Of a stretch of 55,951 bases of DNA, positions 46,353 through 55,951 are shown in pieces. The stretch lies in assembly GCA_021307315.1 (NCBI GenBank), contig JAJSPD010000145.1:1-55951 (forward strand). Direction: 5' to 3'. A program made the translations under genes and the position numbers. Within the stretch, counting starts at the first letter, position 1; each line of letters opens with the position of its first letter. The notes beneath the pieces are model-generated. The model was not told the origin of the DNA, did no database searches, and saw only the letters and a list, made by a program, of their open reading frames with translations. The stretch is from Bisporella sp. PMI_857. Lineage: Eukaryota; Ascomycota; Leotiomycetes; Helotiales; Helotiaceae.

Positions 46353-48333
46353 TCAAACTCCTTTAATGATGTCTGCAGCTTTCTCTGCGACAGCATAAAC
46401 CGTTGACATAATGTTTCCTCGTGGTATGAGTGGAATGATACTTGCGTCAACTATGCGCAGACCTTTAGCGCCGTATACAAGCAGATTCTCATCAACGACG
46501 CCACCCTTGTCCCTTGGTAGCATTGCAGCTGTACCACAGTTGTGGTATGCTGTGACGGCAGTATCAAGAGTATACTTTTTTGCACCCTCAAGCTTGTTAA
46601 TGTTGAAGGCGTCAGGGTGATTGCGTCGACCATCAGGCTTAAAATAAGACGCGAGCCCCTTTGTATGACGGAGGGCTTCAAGAGACTGGACATGGCGTGC
46701 CAAGATTTCGAGATCTGCCGGGTTCGAGAAATAATTAGGATCAATGAGAGGCTTATCTCTGACGTCCGCTGACGATATATGGGAAGATCCGCGGGAGAAT
46801 GGGTGAGATTGTGAACATCCTAAGCTGGCAAAGTTCCCCGGAAGGAGGCTTGACCCAACAAAACTCTTGCCTTCCTCGTGTAGATTAACCTGGGCAAGAA
46901 ACATGAACCATGCCGCAGAGCATTCATTTGGGTCTTCGATGATCGAGCGGATAACGCTGTAGTATTCCTTATCCACTGGCTTTGGAGGAAATCTGTCTAG
47001 CAGTTGTCTCTGCAGTATTCGGCTGCCCACGTTTGCGAACTCAAGTACTGGCATAAAAGCATGGGACTGCATTCCACCAATTGTTAATGGGCCAGATCGG
47101 TGGCGGCCTTCATTTGGTCCAAAGTATAGCCTTTGAGCTTGGTGTAACGCTTCTGGTTCTTGCCGCAGTAGAGGGTCAGCGGTGGTGATTCCATCCACTA
47201 CTTCAAAACTGACACCAGTCATTAGGTGATCTTGAAGGTTTTCTCCAACTCCTGGATTGTTTACCAATAGTGGTATTCCATGTTTTGTCAGAAGTTTCTC
47301 ATTACCAACGCCGGAAAGCTCAAGTAGCTTGGGGGTGTTGAACACGCCAGCGGCTAGTATGATCTCTTTAGTAGCATGGAAAGTCTTGCTGTGGCCCTGT
47401 ACGGATGCCAGCACCCCAGTTGCTGTGATTTTGGATGGTGCTGTTTTGAACAAAATTTTATGAACCGTAGCTTCGGTGACAAGGTGGAAATTTGGCCTCA
47501 ATATTGCAGGGTTGCCGTAAGCAGACCCGGAATAGCTTCTAGTTTTGGTGTCATTGTCGACGGTTGCGGCATTGCTGTATCCACCAATTGAGGTTCCCGA
47601 GAACGGATCTAGAAGAAATGTAAGCACAGGAAGTGTAGTAAACGTGGAGGTGTGTAATGGAATTGCAAGAGCAGCGCATACCTCCAGTAGTCAACCTATC
47701 TAATCCACGAAACGCGTCGATCCAGCCCTTACAGAGCGGGTTCTCAACAACGCCAGGAAAGGAGACCTTGAGGGGTCCGGAAGACCCCCGGTACTCCTCA
47801 TCAATCCAGTTGACACCCAAATGTTCCGCAATCTCTTGGTTTGAAGGAGGTGTTAGCGTGTAGCATTTCTTGTAGTATGGGGCGAGTCCGGCCCAATCCC
47901 AGCCCGTGCTTCCCAGTTTAGCCCACGCATCTATGTCGGCTCGAGAAGGCGCAATGAATGCTTGGCCGTTAAGAGCAGAGGACCCCCCAAGGAGTTTTCC
48001 TTGAGTTTCTTTTGTCGATCGACCACCTAAACCTGCCTAGCATAAAACACAAGAAGAATTAGCTACTTGTAATTAGATGATTGTCAGCTAATATATTATC
48101 AAATGTCGCACCTGACAGATGGATTCAAACTTCCAGTCGACCTCAGAGCCTAAAAGTGTGGTCCAGAAGCCTGGAACGTTGACTCGGGGATCCTCCATGC
48201 GATTCGGGCCCGCCTCAATAACAATTACATTAATATCTGGATCCTCAGTCAAGCGGTTTGCAACAACTAGTCCAGATGTTCCGCCGCCAACAACGATATA
48301 TTCAGCGCTAGTAACTTCCTCTAGGACATTCAT
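46353..48333 (-). CDS. GMC-family FAD oxidoreductase (alcohol/choline dehydrogenase-like)
   Basis: Three exons on the minus strand: 48333..48112, 48036..47682, 47608..46353, giving 610 residues with phases closing (introns GTGCGA..CTAG and GTATGC..CTAG). The start MNVLEEVTSAEYIVVGGG has a CACCATG context. FAD-binding GGGTSG is at 16-21, the GMC signature GKLLGGSSALNG at 87-98, a second signature-like GVFNTPKLLELSGVG in the middle, and active-site YHNCGT near residue 546. The end, IPRGNIMSTVYAVAEKAAD, carries Asn where many members have the second His, a known alternative. No signal peptide is seen, so an intracellular enzyme is likely. It would oxidise an alcohol, aldehyde or similar; the substrate cannot be deduced. 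No metabolic partner genes flank it. Confidence 0.93.
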
Positions 48334-49439
48334 GGTGATATGAACAAATGTACCGAGATCGATAGAAGGCTAAAAACTTTCACGAATGGCAACACGAGTT
48401 CCTAGTTCGAGATTCAAGCGACAGAAGTGTATTATAGAAAAAAGGTCTCAGAATAGGGAGAAACGAAAGAGAGAAAGATGGATTAAGAGCTGGGCAACAG
48501 TGTCTCAAAATTCATTCCTAATTGCGTCTCATACCATGTTGGAACTTGCTCATTTAAGTAAGCTAGCCGAATGAGAGTTACATTTACCCGCTGCGTGTTG
48601 GTATATACAAGGCTTTTAGACGCCGCCTTTGACATAAATGGTGCTTCATCCGAGACAGAAAAGATAGCGAGAGTGTTGGTCATTCAGGGGTAGTGGCCCA
48701 ATGGTGTGATCCAACTGAGTGGCAATTATGCAGTGGCTCACACCATTATGGGCACCCTACTGGCAGTATAAGCCACTCAGAGCAGCAGAACTAATGTATA
48801 GTAATAATATACAGTTCATTAAGTTGCAGCTTTCTGCTAGACTGGTATAACATTTTCGCGAATATCTTCTATGGCTTTTGGAACTCTTTGCTACTGCTTT
48901 GCTGTTAAGCTTGTTCTCTCAAAGTTTTCCCGTTGCCGGCGGGGATGCTGATACGCATAAAGAGAGCCATCTCCGTAGTAAGATTGAGAACTTTAGGGCT
49001 GTAGTGTCAATAAACTTCTTGCATCGCATTACCTAAAGTTGAGAATCAATGTATAGTACTCTTAGTGTGAAGTCCGTCATGATGCAGAAATTTCGAATCT
49101 CTGCTATCTTGCCGATCTGCTAGCTCCGGAATGAACATAATGTCTCACAAACAATGTTGTGCCGATGGCACATGACATAAGGATACTGACAAGGGTCAGT
49201 GGGAGGAACCGACATCTAATATCGAACAAATAGCATAAGGACAGTGGCAATTGGGCACTGGAGCGCTAATCAGGAGTCCTATAATTTATAAAAGGGCTAT
49301 TACACATGGAGGATTAATCGTGCCTTATTTGAATGCAAAGGTAAGATATGTGGCCCCAACCAAGAATCTGTGCCACAAGCTATAAACGACATCCCGCCTC
49401 AAAGCACACCCCTGTACAAAGCACGCAATTTTACATACA
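48334..49439. other. Promoter side of the GMC gene and intergenic DNA
   Basis: 1.1 kb of ordinary composition between the GMC start and the AT-rich block. No gene recognised. Confidence 0.5.
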
Positions 49440-49980
49440 AATTAGAATTTTTCAACTTTTAATAACTTTACAACAAATCAAGTAATTTAAAAAGGGTTTA
49501 AAAAAACTAAATGTAGTAAATGTTTTTATTTAACAAACATAAAAATAATATCCGTTTTTTTTTAATGTTATTTTATTAACGTAAAAACGCTTTTTTTTAT
49601 ACTTTATAAATTTTAATACGACGCTTTTAAAAAGCATTTTTAATATAATTGTTTAACTAAAATTAAAGTCTATAATATAAAATAATGTTTTGACTTTTAA
49701 AAAATAGTTAAAGTATATAAATAAATTATATACTGTTTAATTTTTACAAATTTTAATATAAGATTTAAATAGTAATTAAACTATAAAAAAAATTCTTTAA
49801 TAAAGCTTAACTTTGTTTTTTTAATGTTTTTTTTATAAATTATAAAACAAAACTTTAAAATATACTATATATATGCTTATTTAAAAAATCGACTTAATAA
49901 TTTCATAATATTTTGTATAAGAACAATTAATTAAATTTATATAAAATAAAGCGCTATAATATTAAAAACTGTATAATGTA
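49440..49980. repeat. Extremely AT-rich block, probable RIP product
   Basis: Nearly pure A/T sequence with scattered CG/GC pairs and long T and A runs, starting near 49440 and ending abruptly before GTAGTGGGGTTG at about 49978. No coding trace survives. The sharp right edge and loss of CpA/TpG in favour of TpA point to repeat-induced point mutation of an inserted repeat. Confidence 0.6.
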
Positions 49981-50456
49981 GTGGGGTTGATTTTCTCTTT
50001 TTGCTATTTGTCACGTGGCGCGTCATGTGATCTGAGGAGCATGAGTTGTATATAAGTCTTGTCTTCGATATGAAGGCACACTATCGACGAACAACAATAC
50101 AATCTTTTTCTACCCTTCTATATATTACTCTTTTATAAGCTATCGACGTTTATTTGTTATATAGAGCTTAGGCTCGCCGGTGCTCTCCCAAGTATACTAC
50201 AGATACCGATACTATGCCTACAGGTTTTAAGTTAGATCCTGTTGCTGTTTTTGCTTTTCAGCATGTTCCCCTTCATATGTATTTTGGTGACCTATACAGA
50301 GGATCAAGCACTTTTGTAGTTTTAGCAGCAAAACCTATAAATATGGTATACGGTACGAAAATGTGACAGGCTAGATAGCAACTTGTTCAATTGGCTACTA
50401 CTGTATTTTACAAGAAGAATCAACATAAGGAGAGAAAAGGAGAATGCAGGAGATTG
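49981..50456 (+). other. GC-normal island: LTR-/promoter-like patch with a 50-codon ORF
   Basis: Between two AT-saturated blocks lies sequence of normal composition. It holds GTCACGTGGCGCGTCATGTGA at about 50011-50031, a TATATAAG at about 50050, a CT-rich leader, and an ATG at 50214 opening 50 codons to a TGA at 50364 (MPTGFKLDPVAVFAFQHVPL at its start). The TATA-plus-leader arrangement would suit either the U3-R part of an LTR with the start of its gag, or a truncated host gene. I do not recognise the peptide. Confidence 0.35.
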
Positions 50457-50475
50457 CGGGTCTTATAGCTAGGCC

Positions 50476-50619
50476 TGTAACGGGTCCGCTAGTACGTAAC
50501 GGGTCGGTGGCTCTACAAAGGGTTCACGGTGGCCACGCGCTGTCACGTGGTTGCAACGAGAGCTGGCTCGTGCCGAAGGCACGTGCAGCCGAGTCATTTT
50601 ACGGGTTCAACCCGTCACA
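50476..50619 (-). repeat. LTR copy 1 (outer, less mutated)
   Basis: 144 bp bounded by TGTAACGGGTCC and GGTTCAACCCGTCACA on the plus strand, i.e. TG..CA ends with near-matching inverted termini. GC content is much higher than in the neighbouring element interior. It contains an internal stem, GGCTCGTGCC-gaa-GGCACGTGCAGCC. The true edge could lie about 20 bp further left, where homology to copy 2 continues. Confidence 0.65.
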
Positions 50620-50936
50620 TTACCTTTTTTTTTACAAGTCGATATACTTTCCGTAACGTTCCGTAACTGACTTTTTAGCCCGTAAGCTTTTCCACAGTTT
50701 GTTTTTTATTCTTTTTTTTAGCTTCGAACTCCTTTAAAGCTGCTGTTTCTTCCAAAACGTTAGCTGGTTTTTATATCGGTTTAGCGTAGTTTACTTATTT
50801 AACCAGATACTTTTTTGACTTTTTACGGCTTTTTTTCTTCTAACAAGCTCGTAAAATCTTTTTTACTTCGTATTCGTTTTCTTCAGCTACTATTTGGCGT
50901 AGTAGCCGCTAGTTTTTTCGGGTTTATAGCTAGGCC

Positions 50937-51080
50937 TGTACGAGTCCGCTAATACGTAACGGGTCGATAGCTCCACAAAAGGTTCACGGTGGCCACGCGC
51001 TGTCACGTAGTTGCAACGAAAGCTGGCTCGTGCCGAAAGCTCGTGCAGCCGAGTTATTTTTACGGGTTTAACTCGTCACA
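50937..51080 (-). repeat. LTR copy 2 (inner, RIP-marked)
   Basis: Same 144-bp length as copy 1. Changes relative to it include GGTCC to GAGTCC, AGTACG to AATACG, CACGTGG to CACGTAG and TTCAACC to TTTAACT. It adjoins the decayed internal region and is the likely 3' LTR of the minus-strand element. Confidence 0.65.
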
Positions 51081-51989
51081 TTACTTTCTTTTTTACAGGT
51101 CGATATGCTTTTTGTAACTTTCTGTAACGACTTTTCAGCTTGTAAGTTTTTTACAGTTTGTTTTTTATTTTATTTTTTGGCTTCGAACTTTTTCAAAACT
51201 GCTGTTTTTTCAAAGCGCTAGCTAGTTTTTATGTCGGCTTAGCGTAGCTTACTTATTTAACCAGATACTTTTTTGACTTTTTACGGCTTTTTTTCTTTAA
51301 TAGGCTCGTAAAATTTTTTAACTTTGTATTTCGTTTTTCTAGCTACTATTTGCGGTAGTAGCCGTCAGTTTTTTACAACTTAAAAAAAAACGAGTTTGTA
51401 AACGCTAAACGCAACAGCTTTGCGTAAAAATGTTCTTGATTTTTAGTAGTGTATTAAGCCGATAGCTATAAAAGCTTATTACTTCAGTAACTTGGAATTT
51501 AGCGTAGCAAGCATTCAGTTTTTTTAATAGCCTGTTTCGTAGTTATATTCTCCAAGTTTAGCCAAATATAATCATTACTCGATATCGAAAGCTTTGCTGT
51601 CGGTAGCGATTCGTCGCTTTTTTTTTGTCGTTTTTAAACGTTAGCTATCGCTGTTTGTGCCCATTCTGTGGCCTTTAAGATTTTGCGGACGATTCTTTTT
51701 TTTTTTTTCGCTAAGCTTTTTCCGTTTTTTGCTTGTAACGGCTCCGTAACTTCCAGAGCATTTATATTGTAACTATAAAAAAGAAAAAAAAGCTTATTTC
51801 TGTAAATGTTGAGTTTTTGCTGTTTAACGTTAGTTTTGCGATAAGCAGCAGTTTCGCTCAATTGTTTTGCGAGTAGTTTACGAAAGCTCGCAAAAACGTT
51901 TTTATAACTTGGTTTTTGTTTTTTGTAGCTTTATTCGTTTCTGGGTAGTAAGCTGTAAAAAGCTGCTTGTTGATTTGTAGCAGTTTACA

Positions 51990-52345
51990 ACACCGCGTTT
52001 ATAAAGCTTTTACAAACTGTGTTTTCGATTCGAAACTATAACTGAAAACAGCCCGTAGTTCCTATAAAAATCCGTATAAAAGTTTTGCCAAGTTTTTCGC
52101 TTTATAAAGTCCACAGCTTCAAAAATAGCTTTTTTTTCTAGTCGGTCGGTAATTACGAGAATGTTTTTACGGTTTGTACTTTCGGAAAGCTGCGTTACGA
52201 AATCTATAAAGATTTCGCGCTATTGCTTTTCTGGAATAAGTAAAAGCTTTAAAAAACTTTGCTTACAGTTTTTCCAAGTTTTGTTCGCTTCGCAAAAATT
52301 ACAATTACGAACAAACTTTTGTACGTGCTTCGACATTCTAACTTA
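51990..52345 (-). pseudogene. Integrase remnant of the gypsy element
   Basis: Minus-strand reading gives a Cys pair in FVRNCNFCEANKTW (end of the HHCC zinc finger), then IPEKQ-stop-REIFIDFVTQL and NILVITDRLEKKAIFEA, which is the start of the DDE catalytic core with its first Asp in IDFV. A stop replaces the Trp expected before RE. Confidence 0.8.
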
Positions 52346-53019
52346 GAAAACTGCTCAATTATTAACGCTATAGTACTTTTTTTTTAATAGCCGTAAAGTA
52401 TAAAGTCGTAAGTCAGCTGTATTAATTTAGTCCGTAACTCTTTTTTTTCCGAAACTTAATAACAGCCACGAAACAACAAAGCTCTGAAAAAAATTCCGAG
52501 CACTTCGCAAAAAAAACTTTAACTCCGAAAGCTGCAAGCAGTTTACGAGCTTGTTTTCGTACCGCTTTTAGCATTTGCACGTATTAAGATTCGTAAACGC
52601 TGCTGCTTTTTATAACTTTTGTAAGTTGCTAAGTAAATTCTGTAACGAGCTTGTTCGCTGCTTTGCGACGTCGTTTTTTCGTTGAGCTTTGCTACTGCTA
52701 GCTTTGCGAATACTTTGTTGACTTTTTTTTTTTTGCACTATTAATAGCTTTAACAACTGTACTATTCGATAACGTAGTTTATCGTTTGTAGCGTCGACCG
52801 GCAAGTTTGTTTTCGGCGAAACAAAGCGTTTACACGTTTATTGTTTTTTCCTGTTAGTAAACATAATAAAATTGTACTGCGAAAGAATCAATAACTAGCG
52901 CATTTGTTGTTTTTGTTAGCTTGCGGACTGTTATAAAGTATTTCAAACTTTTGTAGTTTGTACAAATCTGGAAACGCTTTACGCTTCGTAGTTGAAAGTT
53001 TTACTTCTAAAAGCAGTTA

Positions 53020-53190
53020 ATAATCGTTAGCATTTTTTTGTTGTAAATCTTGTAATTGCACTCGGCAAAAAAAACTTTTTAAAAAAGTAAACACAAAGCT
53101 GTAACAGGCTTTTTTCGTCGATTTGAAATAAAGTTTTTTTAGTGTTTTATACCGACGCGTCCGTTTTTATAATTGTTTTTTTTTTTATAG
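53020..53190 (-). pseudogene. RNase H remnant of the gypsy element
   Basis: Reads TIIKTDASV-stop-NTKKTLFQIDEKSLLQL, corresponding to the retroelement RNase H start in which TDAS holds the catalytic Asp. A stop stands where a Trp codon (TGG to TAA/TAG type change) is expected. Confidence 0.7.
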
Positions 53191-53519
53191 TCGAACTAAA
53201 CTAAAATAAAAGCGAAAACAAACAACTTTTTCAGTTTTTTAAAAGTAGTATTCGCTGTGTTATTTTATTGAAAAGCTACGTTTTGTTTCGTAAAAGCCGT
53301 TAACGAAACTGTAATATAAAAAAATCTTTTAATAAAACGCTTGTAAAAGTTTGCAAATCCGAAAAAGTTTTTACGGCTTTTACGGACTTAAGCGATTTTT
53401 ATTCAACAATAGTTTTTACTTTTTCGAAATTTATTCGCAATTTTATTTTTGTTTTTATAATAAATTCTAAATATTTAGTTAACTGTATTTCGAATTTACA
53501 CTTGTTAATATTTAGTTAA

Positions 53520-53917
53520 AAGCCGGCTTTTTAAAGTTTTTGCAGCACTTTACAAACTTTTCGACAGTAATTTTTAATATTTTTTAACGTGTAAATAAAC
53601 ATATTGTTAATATACGCTAAACAAAACTCGTTTAAATATTTTTGCAGCGTTTAGTTAATATATTTTTAAAACGTGCTCGAAGTATTTGTTAAGTCGAAAA
53701 GCGTTACTAACTATTTGTACAGTTCGTAACGTGTTTAAAACACAGTTTTTTACTCATTTTTTTTAGCAATTTTAATTTTGTAAAACGCGGTTTTTACGTT
53801 TAGTTTAGTAAACTAACGAACTTGAAACAAATTTTGTAGCGTTTCGTAAATCAACAAAAAAAAGTAACGGTTCTTACAAGTGATTTTGTTTAAACTTTAA
53901 TAGTCGACACAAAACCG
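53520..53917 (-). pseudogene. Reverse transcriptase remnant of the gypsy element
   Basis: Begins RFCVDY-stop-SLNKITCKNRY, continues LIYETLQNL and FTKLNVKTAFYKIKIA, all recognisable RT palm/finger blocks with RIP-type substitutions. The catalytic YxDD box reads YINN at 53603-53608 and the adjacent codon positions, because both Asp codons have changed G to A. The enzyme would be dead even without the stops. Confidence 0.85.
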
Positions 53918-54850
53918 TAGCTTTTTTTTAGGCTTTTTAACGAATAAAACAAAAGCTGCTGCAAAAAAATTGCTTATTTGAATAAATTCTTTATTAAAAA
54001 GCTTTGTAAAAATTTTCCGGAGAACTAGTAGCTTTTTTTTCGACATGCTATACAAAAGACTTTAAAAAAGATCTTAAAACTAGCCGTTTATTTTCTTTAA
54101 GTAGATATTGTAATCGATTTTTTTTTTCGGAACGAAAGCAGCTTTTCAGCTTTTTTCGAGTTAAACAAAAAAATAAACTGCGTACACTAAATCAAGAATT
54201 TTTTTTTTAAATTCGTTAAGCGTTGTTTTAATAAAGCTTTTTCGATATTTTTTAAGCTAACTGCAAATACGTACAACTTAAATTGTTAGCGAGCTTTTTT
54301 AGCTAAAGCGTAAAAAGTTACGGCGAATATTTTGCGCACCGGGCTTTCGAGTAAGTTCAGTAGTTTTTTTTGCGAATTGTTATACTTGTAAAATTTACTT
54401 GTAGTAGCTTTTGTTTTGATTTTACTGAGTGTTTTGCTTTTTGAACTATAGCAGCTCGAAAATTATATCGTAGCTCGAAAGCTTAAGTACTATATACAAA
54501 TAAGCTTTGTTTTCTGTATAGCTACTTATATTTATTTTTACAACGGTCATTTTTGTAATAGTTTTGTTGCTAAAGCTATCGAAGCTTTTTAAAAAGCGAA
54601 AAGAAATATTAATACGCAACAAATTGTGTTTACAAGCGAACTGTAAGTCGATTATTTTATATAAAAAGCACTTAGTATTTATTAAAATATCGGCAAACGA
54701 CTTTTAATTAATAAGTATAAATACAACAAAAAGTAAGCTATTTATAAAATTTACAACTTTTTTAAGCTTTTGACAGCGATTTGTATTAAAGCTACTTTTT
54801 TTTCGAGTTACTTTTTTTGCTATTACTGCTCGTAACGCTTAAAGTTTTTT

Positions 54851-55105
54851 TCAAAGTTTTTTTTGTGCGTTTTTTTTTTTTCTTTTTTTTTTTTTTTTTA
54901 GCTTTACAGCCGCAACTTTTGCTTTTTGCTTTGTTATTAATCCGTTACGACTTGTAAATTCCGGCTTACGGGCTAGTAGCATGTAGCAGGCTGTAACAAA
55001 ATGTTTTTTTTTGCTACAGTGTAAATACAAGTTTTTTTCTTTTTTTTTTTTGCTTTTTTTTATTAAAAACTTACTTGGCTTTTTTTTGCGTTTACGATTT
55101 TGCAA
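54851..55105 (-). pseudogene. Gag zinc-knuckle remnant of the gypsy element
   Basis: The open stretch is Lys-rich from runs of A. At about 55030-54986 it reads NLYLHCSKKKHFVTAC, i.e. the CX4HX4C part of a CX2CX4HX4C knuckle whose first Cys has become Tyr (a G to A change). Flanking poly-Lys runs are compositional, not functional. Confidence 0.65.
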
Positions 55106-55213
55106 AAACTACTAATATTAGTTGTTAGTTTATTGCGTTTTGCGAACCGTTTACAGAAGTCGGTGACTTTTAACGAGCTTTGTGCCGCTTTTTTTTTTCT
55201 TTGAATTTTTTGT

Positions 55214-55414
55214 AAAGCTGTCACGATCACGATCCTATGAGCCTGATGGGCGTAGTATAGGTGCTTCAATACGAGAATACTAAACTAAGGAGGAAAGGTG
55301 TAGCTGTTGCTGTGGCATCCCTAACATAAAGACCATGACCACGTGACCACAATAGGCGAGCTGGTAAGCGAACCAATGGGCGTCTGGTGCGATATTGAGG
55401 ACCGTGACAAAAGC
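55214..55414. repeat. 5-bp target-site duplication AAAGC around the solo LTR
   Basis: AAAGC occurs at 55214-55218 immediately left, and at 55410-55414 immediately right, of the TG..CA-bounded insertion. Five bases is the usual target duplication of Ty3/gypsy and Ty1/copia elements. Confidence 0.85.
55219..55409. mobile_element. Solo LTR inserted in the degraded gypsy element
   Basis: 191 bp starting TGTCACGATCACGATCC and ending AGGACCGTGACA, so TG..CA with short inverted ends (TGTCACG). Composition is normal and un-RIPped, in sharp contrast to both flanks. With the perfect AAAGC duplication this is a solo LTR left by recombination, or an LTR-only insertion. It is younger than the RIP of its host element and probably too short to trigger RIP itself. 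The family is not the same as the 144-bp LTR at 50.5 kb. Confidence 0.85.
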
Positions 55415-55951
55415 CGTAAGTTTATTACTAATAGCTCGTAACTGTTTGCAGTACTTTTCGTACGTAGGCTTTTTTTTTATGTTTACTACACGAGTAAGCA
55501 TTTGCATTAAAAAAGCAAAATTCAAGTAGCTTTTTTTAGTTTTATTATTCTACTTTTATATTTGTGTTTTTAGCATTAACTAGTCGAACTTTGCAAAAAA
55601 CTCACAAAATAGCTTAAAGCTTTGTCGAATATTGTTTAGTTTGCTAAAAGATTTTTTTTGCTAGCGAAAGTTTTTAAGTACTGTCGCTATTTGTTTTAGC
55701 AAGTTACGGACCGTAAACTAGTCCGTTTTTTAGTAAATGTTCACTTACGAGTAAACGCAGCTAGCTGTAGTATTCGCAAAGCGGCTAAATCCGTATTAAA
55801 CTTGTTTTGTTTTTCGCCGATACAAACTTTATTAATTTGCAATTTGGCCCGTAGCAATTTTTCGAACTAAAAGTATAATGCTATATTATTTTTTTTGTAT
55901 AATCTTGAATTTATAAATCGAAGTTTAAGTTTTTTCGGCTTATCGGCTAAT

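Larger units (their letters stand above)
50457..51390. repeat. Tandem duplication (461-bp period) of an LTR plus adjoining element end
   Basis: Two consecutive units align along their whole length: the LTR at 50476-50619 with 50620-50920, and the LTR at 50937-51080 with 51081-51385. The LTR starts are 461 bp apart. Homology begins about 15-18 bp left of each LTR (CTATAGCTAGGCC-like) and ends at AGTTTTTT on the right. Differences between the units are almost all transitions, mainly G to A and C to T in the inner unit, as expected from RIP. Confidence 0.8.
51081..55951 (-). mobile_element. RIP-degraded Ty3/gypsy LTR retrotransposon, partial
   Basis: A T-saturated plus strand (A-saturated minus strand) whose minus-strand translation, across many stops and frame changes, still shows Ty3/gypsy pol in order. 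From the right: a gag zinc-knuckle remnant near 55000, a reverse transcriptase block at about 53917-53520, RNase H near 53190-53020 and integrase near 52345-51990, then the LTR at 51080. Stops appear where RIP turns TGG or CGA/CAA-type codons into stops. No part could be translated into a working protein. The 5' LTR and start of gag lie beyond the window or past the solo-LTR insertion. This is a fungal genomic element, silent as seen. Confidence 0.88.

Noticed and set aside
54851..55105. Lys-rich protein as a genuine gene
   Set aside because: Poly-Lys comes from A-runs on the mutated strand; the only meaningful part is the gag zinc-knuckle relic.
55280..55525. 81-codon ORF at the right end
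   Set aside because: It crosses the boundary of the solo LTR into RIPped DNA, so it is a chance frame through an insertion.
1..55951. tRNA genes and CRISPR arrays
   Set aside because: No sequence with paired A-box and B-box (GGTTCGANTCC) in tRNA geometry was found by eye, and no regularly spaced short repeats exist; CRISPR is not expected in a fungal genome.

Overview
The window reads as nuclear DNA of a filamentous ascomycete (Pezizomycotina; a leotiomycete is possible but not demonstrable). Evidence: genes split by short 45-100 bp introns with GTRNGT donors, CTAAC/CTGAC-like branch sites and YAG acceptors; housekeeping proteins of fungal type (SEC16, NEO1, CYC2); families mostly confined to moulds (fungal rhodopsin-domain membrane proteins, fungal MHYT proteins); and a right end that is T/A-saturated in the way repeat-induced point mutation (RIP) leaves a retrotransposon.

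Layout. 1-19.6 kb is accessory DNA: a decayed RraA/HMG-aldolase-like gene (1.4-2.2 kb), an intact MHYT-domain membrane protein (4.4-7.0), an intact secreted type-B carboxylesterase (7.7-9.5, minus), an intact Baeyer-Villiger-type flavin monooxygenase (12.1-13.6), a cytochrome P450 pseudogene (14.3-15.2, minus) and a fungal rhodopsin-domain membrane protein (18.0-19.55, minus). 19.6-24.3 kb is largely empty apart from a decayed DUF4188-like gene (22.2-22.95). 24.3-43.8 kb is the conserved core: CYC2 (minus), NEO1 P4-ATPase (minus) divergently paired with SEC16 (plus), then a conserved fungal gene of unknown role. 43.8-48.3 kb holds a foldback (MITE-like) element and a GMC oxidoreductase (minus). 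From 49.4 kb the DNA is an AT-rich repeat block: a very AT-rich stretch, an LTR-/promoter-like patch, a tandem duplication of an LTR with its adjoining element end, and a RIP-ruined Ty3/gypsy element on the minus strand (integrase, RNase H, RT and gag zinc knuckle recognisable) that runs off the right edge. A small, apparently un-RIPped solo LTR with a perfect 5-bp target duplication sits inside it.

How genes relate. NEO1 and SEC16 both serve the early secretory pathway and share a 738-bp divergent intergenic region. The left accessory segment mixes intact oxidative/hydrolytic enzymes with two clear pseudogenes, which fits a small catabolic or secondary-metabolism neighbourhood in decay, but no backbone synthase is present, so a true cluster is not shown. 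Exon structures given below were worked out by hand from frame continuity and family conservation; the rhodopsin-domain gene and the 41.6-kb gene have exons that remain uncertain.
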